Part shown: positions 58,941 through 64,000 of the stretch, piece after piece
How the letters are laid out: each line of letters starts with the position of its first letter
Position numbering within the stretch: position 1 is the first letter of the stretch
Assembly (NCBI GenBank): GCA_004565275.1
Contig: SDOX01000093.1
Coordinates: 1 to 64,000, forward strand
DNA from: Nannochloropsis salina CCMP1776
Lineage: Eukaryota; Sar; Eustigmatophyceae; Eustigmatales; Monodopsidaceae
Length of the DNA stretch: 64,000 nt
Direction: 5' to 3'
The notes under the pieces: model-generated
Database searches by the model: none
What the model saw: the letters and a program-made list of their open reading frames with translations, nothing else
What the model was told of the DNA's origin: nothing
Translations under genes and position numbers: made by a program

Positions 58941-61736
58941 TCAGTAGCAAGGTACTGCCTCGCCGTGGGGGCCATGCCAGCCAAAGAGCGTCTCCTTCAC
59001 GCGGTCTGCCACCCCTTCCTCCCCCTCCTTCTCCCCCTCCTCCTCCCCCTCCTCCTCCCCCTCCTCCTCCCCCTCCTCCTCCCCCTCCTCCTCCCCCTCC
59101 TCCTCCCCTTCCTCTTCCTCCTCCTCCTCCTCCACCTCCCCCCACACGGGCCCCAGCTCACTTTCTACCCCAAGCCAAGCCCCGTTTTGCTTCCTATCCT
59201 CCACCTCTTCCTCCCCGCCCTCCCTTGCATCCTCGGCCCATGTCCTCCCGTGCGCCGGGCGGTAGAGATGGGCCAGGCGAGCCAGAGGGCTGTGGATGAC
59301 CGTGGAGGCCTCTGAGAGCGTGGGGGAGGGGGAGAGAGACGACAGAGGGGACAAGGAGAAGGGCAATGGAGAGCCCATGCCTGCCAACGGCTCTCTCTCC
59401 AGCCGCCCTTCCTCGAGAAGCACCCTGACCTCCGTCGAGCCCTCCAGCCCTTCTTCCCTCCCAGCCTTTTTTTCCACTGCCCACGTGTGCAAGCTGTCCG
59501 CGTCTCCTAGCTTTGTCTTGGGGCGTTCCCGCCCGTCCTCCCTCCCGTCCTCTCCCCCTCCCTCTCCCCCCCTGCCAGGACCTGAACCTGCCCTGGCCTC
59601 CCACTCGGAGAAGACAGGGTTCAGGCCGAAAAAATCCTCCTCGTCCAGGTCTTCCGGTGTCATGCTGGGGATGGGGGTGAGAAAGCGACGCGGGAGGGGG
59701 GCTGGCTCGAGCAGAAACTTGTTTGTACCGTAGTGAGGGGGCCGAGGGGGTTTAAGCGGCGGGGTTTGTAGCGTAAAGCGCGAGGCGGTGGTCGCATCGA
59801 AGACCGTCGACGTCACTCGCTCCGTGCGCCGTGTGGCCGGTCTCTGTGATGTTTCACGGTCGTCGAAGAAACCGTCCAGCCGAGCTTTGAGGGGCGGAGC
59901 TTTGAGCGTCGGAGCCTGTAGCTTGAAAAGCGAGGCGGTGGTCGCATCGAAGACCGTCGACGTCACTCGCTCCGTGCGCCGTGTGGCCGGTCTCTGTGAT
60001 GTGTCATGGTCGTCGAAGAAACCGTCCAGCCGAGCTTTGAGCGTCGGAGCCTGTAGCTTGAAAAGCGAGGCGGTGGTCGCATCGAAGACCGTCGACGTCC
60101 TTCTCTCACGGCGCGAAATTGCAGGCATTGCATGCGATAAAACGTTGGCTTCCTCCTGATCGAGAGAGGGTACCCCTCCACTGCCTTCCCCTACCAGGCC
60201 TGCCACGCCTTGAGGTGTTTTTTCCTCCCCGACCGCAAACGACAGCAAAGACGGCCCCAGGGGCGGGCGCCGCCTGCATGGAGGGGCCTGGAGGAGGGGC
60301 ACCTCCGGCAGCCAATACTCCCTATAGGGCGGCAGGATCAATGCTGTCTGCCCCGGGAGGTTGTGCCATGGCGCGGGTGGCCTCTTGCTCTCTTTCCCGT
60401 CCACTTCCCCTTCCTCCTCCGAGTCCTCCTCTGCCCTCAAATCTTCTTCCTCTTCCTCCTTGATAGTGAACAGGGGCCCGCGGGAGATGCTCAAAGATAG
60501 GGACTCGGTGTGGATGGCGCGTCGACGCCCCCCCGATTCAGAGCGGAAGCGTTCCTCGTCGTCCTCCACCCATACCTCGCCTCCCTCTTGCGACCCTTCC
60601 TCCTCGGTGCCTAGTTCTGGCAGAGGCGCTTGTGAGACGGACCGTGAGCGTTGCCGTTCCCATGGCCCTCGGGCCCCTCTTTCCTCTTCATCCTCCACCC
60701 CCGTGTCTTCCTCCTCTTCCTCCGCTCCGAGTGCTACCTCCACCGGCATGGTTTCCGCCTGCCCTTTCCCTCCAATTGTTTCCATGCCCGCCGTGCTTTT
60801 TTCTTCTTTCTCCAATTCGAGTGCTTCCTCCACAGCATTTTCTTCTTCTTCTCCTTCCCTTTCCTCCACCCCCATGGCTTCCTCTTCTCCTTCCATTGCA
60901 TAAAAAGCTTCCTTTCCCCCTCCGAGTGTATCCTCCATCGCTGGCATTGGATTCTCAGCTTCAAGCCTCGCTGTCTTCTCCTCGCTCTCATTTTCCTTCC
61001 GTTCTTCCCCCACCCCATCCCCTTCCACTCGTACTTCGATCGGGTTTGATTCTTGCGTCTGGGCTCTCGACTTCTTCCTTCCACGTCCAGATAACGTGGC
61101 AAAAGTCAATCCGGGTAGGCGAGGGAAGGCCAAGAGCTTCCCTGGACGAGGGTGGGAAATCTGGGGAAGGCGGAGGGCACGACCCACGGAGGGAACACGA
61201 AAGGGGAGACAAGAGGGCATTGGTACATCGGTCTCCACGCTCTGCCTGGTCATCGATGATTTTTGGTGCTGTTTGGTAGGTTGCTGCTCGAGGGAATTTT
61301 GACAGGGGGAGGTGTGTCCGACTCGGCTTGTTGCTTCTGCATTCGAGGCCATTTCCACGGTTGACACGGGGATAAACCACGAAGGCTCCATTGTCTCTTC
61401 CATCATTTGGATAGTGGACGAATTTTTCCGTGTTAAGAAAACGAGCTGCACTTGCGACGAGGAATGCCGAAGTTCCTCTACCTCGCGCCATACGCCACGA
61501 CTTTCCTCCTCTCGTATCCTCCGTCTCCACCACTCAAATGATGATGGTTTTTGCGGTATATGTACCGACATACTGGTAATTTTATGACAAAGGAGTAATT
61601 GTGCTATGAAATAAAGCAGACCTGCCAGAAGAAATGGGGCATTATCCTTGTCCCGCAACGAATTTACGATGGAAAAGACAATCATGCCATGCCAAAGGAT
61701 GGATCCTTTGACGCCAGCTCTCCAGCAGCACCTCAT
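58941..61736 (-). CDS. Acidic, mostly disordered protein with tandem repeats
   Basis: One frame of 931 codons. The N-terminus has hydrophobic runs (MIVFSIVN and PFLLAGLLYFIAQLLLC) that could be one or two membrane helices, but the start may lie at a later Met (for example MSVHIPQK). The middle is very acidic with Glu-runs. Then come three tandem repeats built on TSTVFDATTASLFKLQAP, LKARLDGFFDD and SQRPATRRTE (59.78-60.11 kb). After them is a Pro-rich stretch with a conserved-looking motif (TPIPSMTPEDLDEEDFFGL), then more acidic sequence and an EEEG array coded by CTCCCC-type DNA repeats. The repeat motif (a short Phe/Leu core between basic ends) could be a binding motif copied for avidity. 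No family recognised. The long open frame in repetitive DNA supports coding, with moderate confidence. Confidence 0.6.
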   Translation of the reverse strand: MRCCWRAGVKGSILWHGMIVFSIVNSLRDKDNAPFLLAGLLYFIAQLLLCHKITSMSVHIPQKPSSFEWWRRRIREEESRGVWREVEELRHSSSQVQLVFLTRKNSSTIQMMEETMEPSWFIPVSTVEMASNAEATSRVGHTSPCQNSLEQQPTKQHQKSSMTRQSVETDVPMPSCLPFRVPSVGRALRLPQISHPRPGKLLAFPRLPGLTFATLSGRGRKKSRAQTQESNPIEVRVEGDGVGEERKENESEEKTARLEAENPMPAMEDTLGGGKEAFYAMEGEEEAMGVEEREGEEEENAVEEALELEKEEKSTAGMETIGGKGQAETMPVEVALGAEEEEEDTGVEDEEERGARGPWERQRSRSVSQAPLPELGTEEEGSQEGGEVWVEDDEERFRSESGGRRRAIHTESLSLSISRGPLFTIKEEEEEDLRAEEDSEEEGEVDGKESKRPPAPWHNLPGQTALILPPYREYWLPEVPLLQAPPCRRRPPLGPSLLSFAVGEEKTPQGVAGLVGEGSGGVPSLDQEEANVLSHAMPAISRRERRTSTVFDATTASLFKLQAPTLKARLDGFFDDHDTSQRPATRRTERVTSTVFDATTASLFKLQAPTLKAPPLKARLDGFFDDRETSQRPATRRTERVTSTVFDATTASRFTLQTPPLKPPRPPHYGTNKFLLEPAPLPRRFLTPIPSMTPEDLDEEDFFGLNPVFSEWEARAGSGPGRGGEGGGEDGREDGRERPKTKLGDADSLHTWAVEKKAGREEGLEGSTEVRVLLEEGRLEREPLAGMGSPLPFSLSPLSSLSPSPTLSEASTVIHSPLARLAHLYRPAHGRTWAEDAREGGEEEVEDRKQNGAWLGVESELGPVWGEVEEEEEEEEGEEEGEEEGEEEGEEEGEEEGEEEGEKEGEEGVADRVKETLFGWHGPHGEAVPCY
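59014..59134. repeat. 12-base CTCCCCCTCCTC-type array
   Basis: About eight to ten 12-base units code for EEEG repeats on the minus strand near the C-terminus of the acidic protein. The array keeps the frame open in several phases and is prone to length change. Confidence 0.9.
59781..60110 (-). repeat. Coding tandem repeat, units of about 135-150 bases
   Basis: Two full units and one partial one are almost identical at DNA level (shared core GGTGGTCGCATCGAAGACCG). One unit carries an extra 15 bases coding for APPLK. The near-identity indicates recent duplication or gene conversion. Confidence 0.88.
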
Positions 61737-62827
61737 GCAAGCTATTTCAGGTACTAACAGGGCCGTTTGACCACCTTTGAATTAGTGATGATAGGAGTAG
61801 AGAGGGATAGAAGGATGTCCAGTCAGGAGACCAAAGCTTGAGAAGACATAAAATTATTGTCATAACAAACCAGCTCATAGCGTATTCAAAATACAGTACA
61901 AATTACACCCTTAAATCCACCATTTCACCAACAGTATTCCAATACTTTGGAATTTATGGTATTTTAGGTTGAGATGGTGCATTTAATTCTAGGTGTCAAA
62001 TTATCGCTCCCAAGGCAAGTCAAGGCAGGCGTCACTCTCCACACTTATATAAATGCATCGATCTATCGAGAGCGATGCATGCATTCAACAGATTATTCTC
62101 ATAATTTTAAAAAAGACAAAAACATGCTTGGATTACAGGACGACAGAAATGGATATTAAAATGGGCCACATGGGAAAAAAGGATAGGTAACTTTAAAAAC
62201 GCCAGTTGAAGATTCAAAAATTCAAACTGGCAGCGAGGGACGGCGAGTTGGCGTAATAAACTACAACTTTCCTGCGTGGCGCATGAGCTTCAAGAGCGTT
62301 CTTTTGATAGAGCTAGTATATGGTATACTTGTCTTCGTATAAAATCTCCATAAATATGGGATTTGTTTCCAATCGCAGCAAGGCCAGATATTTAGTGGTT
62401 CAACCAAGTCTGGACCTGCGTTTTGAAAATTTTAGCCGACACGTACGTAATATTAAAGAACAAGCGAGACATATGGCGAGTCTTTCATGGAAAGAAATGT
62501 GTAACGAACGGATTTATGACAAACTTATACTCTTCGAGTATTCTCTTTCGGATTTATTTGAAAAATTAATGCGGAATATGCCGGCTCTCTTAAAAATTGT
62601 ATTATGTTTAATAACATAATCTATTTGTCCGGTCCAAGGAAAATACTCACGAAATGATTTCTGCTCAAATCTTCACAGTTTATTCTTCAAAGATTATTTC
62701 GTTGTTAAAGCAATCAAGTTAGTCACTTCCTTGAAGACTCTCTCCATCGTAATGGCAGTCTTTCAGAAATCTTCTGGTTTGGTCAACGCACCCCGCGCTA
62801 TCCTTCCGTCCTTATGCTTCTCTCGCT
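61737..62827. other. AT-rich intergenic region
   Basis: Low GC. A plus-strand frame at 62320-62619 (99 codons) has no recognisable domain. The acidic-protein promoter and the 3' region of the transporter gene lie here. No RNA gene seen. Confidence 0.5.
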
Positions 62828-63791
62828 TTAATGACCGCTATTTTTTTCATCCGCTTGAATATACCGCCGGAGGAAGGGGGTCAGGAAAGAGCCAATGATA
62901 AGCTGCGAGGGGTGAATGAAAAGGAGTGGAGCCGTGTAGAGGGCAAGGGAGGGAGAGGCTTCGAAGATGGTCTGCGATCAAGGAAGAAAGGAATAAAGAA
63001 AGATTCGGGAAAGCGAGGAAAGAGGGAAGGAGTAAGTGAGGATGTGTCAGCGTGATTTTGGACAAAAGAAATTTAGATAAACAGCGAGGAACAATAGAAA
63101 GCGCAGAGTGACAGTGCGGGGTCGAAAGAGGTCAGGAAAAAAGAGGGGGGCAAATTAATGAGCAAATTGGATTTAGATTGTACTAACCCTCATCAATGGC
63201 ATCCCGAACGCCAAGGTCTTCTGACTACCCACAAACATTGCTGCAACCTGTGTTACAATTGCAATCGTGACATCGATGAATTGGCGCGTTTCTTGTTCAC
63301 GGCCTGCACCCGGTGAACATTGGTCCATATGTCCCTCCCTCCCTCCCTCCCTCATTCCCTCCCTCCCTCCTCCCCTCCCCGCTGTTCTCTCTGTCGATCA
63401 TCCCTACCTGCTCGTCCCTGCGTCCAGTGATCATACTAGCCACGAGAAACATCAAAAGAAGGGAGAATAGGTGGAAAGCCGGCACTGCCGTGGCCACTCC
63501 GAACAAATCCCGCCCCGACACGGCCAGACCTAGAGAAAGGGCGGGAAAGCGGAAGGAAGGGAGAGAAAAGGGGAGGCACGAGGTGGACGAAATGAGGGTG
63601 GAAATCGGAATAAATTGCGTCTGCTAATGCGGCTTTTCACAAAGGAGGGGAACAGTCGTCGACAAAGATCCCGGAAAGGGCATGCGAAAAGGAAACGAGA
63701 GGGATAAAACCCATGGAGGCCGCTACCTTCCAGAAAGCTTTGACAGAAGGTGGTGTAGATCACGGAGACGAGAATTCCTTCCGTCACGAGC
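62828..63791 (-). CDS. SBF-like (SLC10A7-type) membrane transporter, 3' exons
   Basis: The 3' part of a gene that enters from the right. Exons in phase: 63791-63727, 63529-63437, 63303-63188 and 62971-62828. They encode VTEGILVSVIYTTFCQSFLE, then GLAVSGRDLFG and AFHLFSLLLMFLVAS, then REQETRQFIDVTIAIVTQVA followed by GSQKTLAFGMPLMR, and finally LALYTAPLLFIHPSQLIIGS with LTPFLRRYI and a stop at 62828. Family marks are the YTTFC motif, the (T/S)QKTLAFGxPL motif and the final PLL..HP.Q...G..L.P helix, as in SLC10A7 and bacterial SBF-like proteins. SLC10A7 affects cellular calcium and Golgi glycosylation in animals; the role here is unknown. The second exon ends at the donor A|GTATGA; the later donor after GRRDEQ breaks phase. 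I found no further exon between 63792 and the window end. Confidence 0.82.
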
Positions 63792-64000
63792 CTGAGGGAA
63801 AGGAGCGAGGAAGATAGAAGTTGAGCTCACCCGCACGGACACCCAACATCGATTTGGTCAAGGAAACTCTGTCACGAATCCTCCCCGATATAAACGCTCT
63901 CATTTGAAAGCACGCTTGGGACGAAAATGTAGAAGCCCGCATATCTGCGGGGGCTTTAGGTATCTGCTACCTACTTGAGAGGGAGTTTGGAGGAGGGACG

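Noticed and set aside
62320-62619. A 99-codon frame in AT-rich DNA
   Set aside because: No recognisable motif and no neighbouring splice or promoter support.
63408-63436. Alternative donor after GRRDEQ in the SBF-like gene
   Set aside because: It gives the wrong phase for the next exon; the donor at A|GTATGA keeps the family motif in frame.

Overview
The window is the left end of a nuclear chromosome of a eukaryote. It opens with 167 bases of perfect CCCTAA telomere repeat and then carries intron-containing genes on both strands. A photosynthetic stramenopile (heterokont alga) fits best. One protein has a signal peptide running into an AFF motif, like the bipartite plastid targeting of these algae. 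A secreted protein ends in the APT..PS.SPT type of tail common in the group. Fanzor/TnpB-like relics are present. A eustigmatophyte such as Nannochloropsis/Microchloropsis is plausible, but I cannot prove it from this window.

Layout. 1-3.3 kb: telomere, a secreted or membrane protein gene pointing at the chromosome end, and a small secreted-protein gene with an in-frame stop. 4.4-22.5 kb: a divergent pair, eIF2B epsilon (-) and an unusually large, apparently intronless SMG1 kinase gene (+, 4878 codons). 23-29.5 kb: a GDSL/SGNH esterase (+), a MYND-finger protein (-), and a five-exon membrane protein (-) that I assembled from splice sites. 29.5-33.2 kb: a gene-poor accessory block with three decayed Fanzor/TnpB-like fragments, an inverted duplication of part of the membrane-protein gene, a near-palindrome and degenerate tandem repeats. 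33.3-36.9 kb: a zinc-knuckle/Gln-rich protein and a chalcone-isomerase-like protein (+).

37.8-52.1 kb: a 24-exon CPA2-type cation/H+ antiporter (+) and an F-box/leucine-rich-repeat protein (-). The antiporter lacks four exons in its cytosolic domain. Those exons lie 7 kb downstream, inside the F-box/LRR gene and beside a 100-N assembly gap. They fit the missing place in phase and sequence, so this part of the assembly is either misjoined or truly rearranged. 55.2-64 kb: a plastid-type protein (+), an acidic repeat protein (-), and the 3' part of an SBF/SLC10A7-like transporter (-).

Introns of the 37-57 kb genes share a striking pattern. GGGA repeats follow the donor and CCCT repeats precede the acceptor, always oriented with transcription. 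Exon coordinates come from reading-frame continuity and GT/AG sites read by eye; a position may be off by a base or so.
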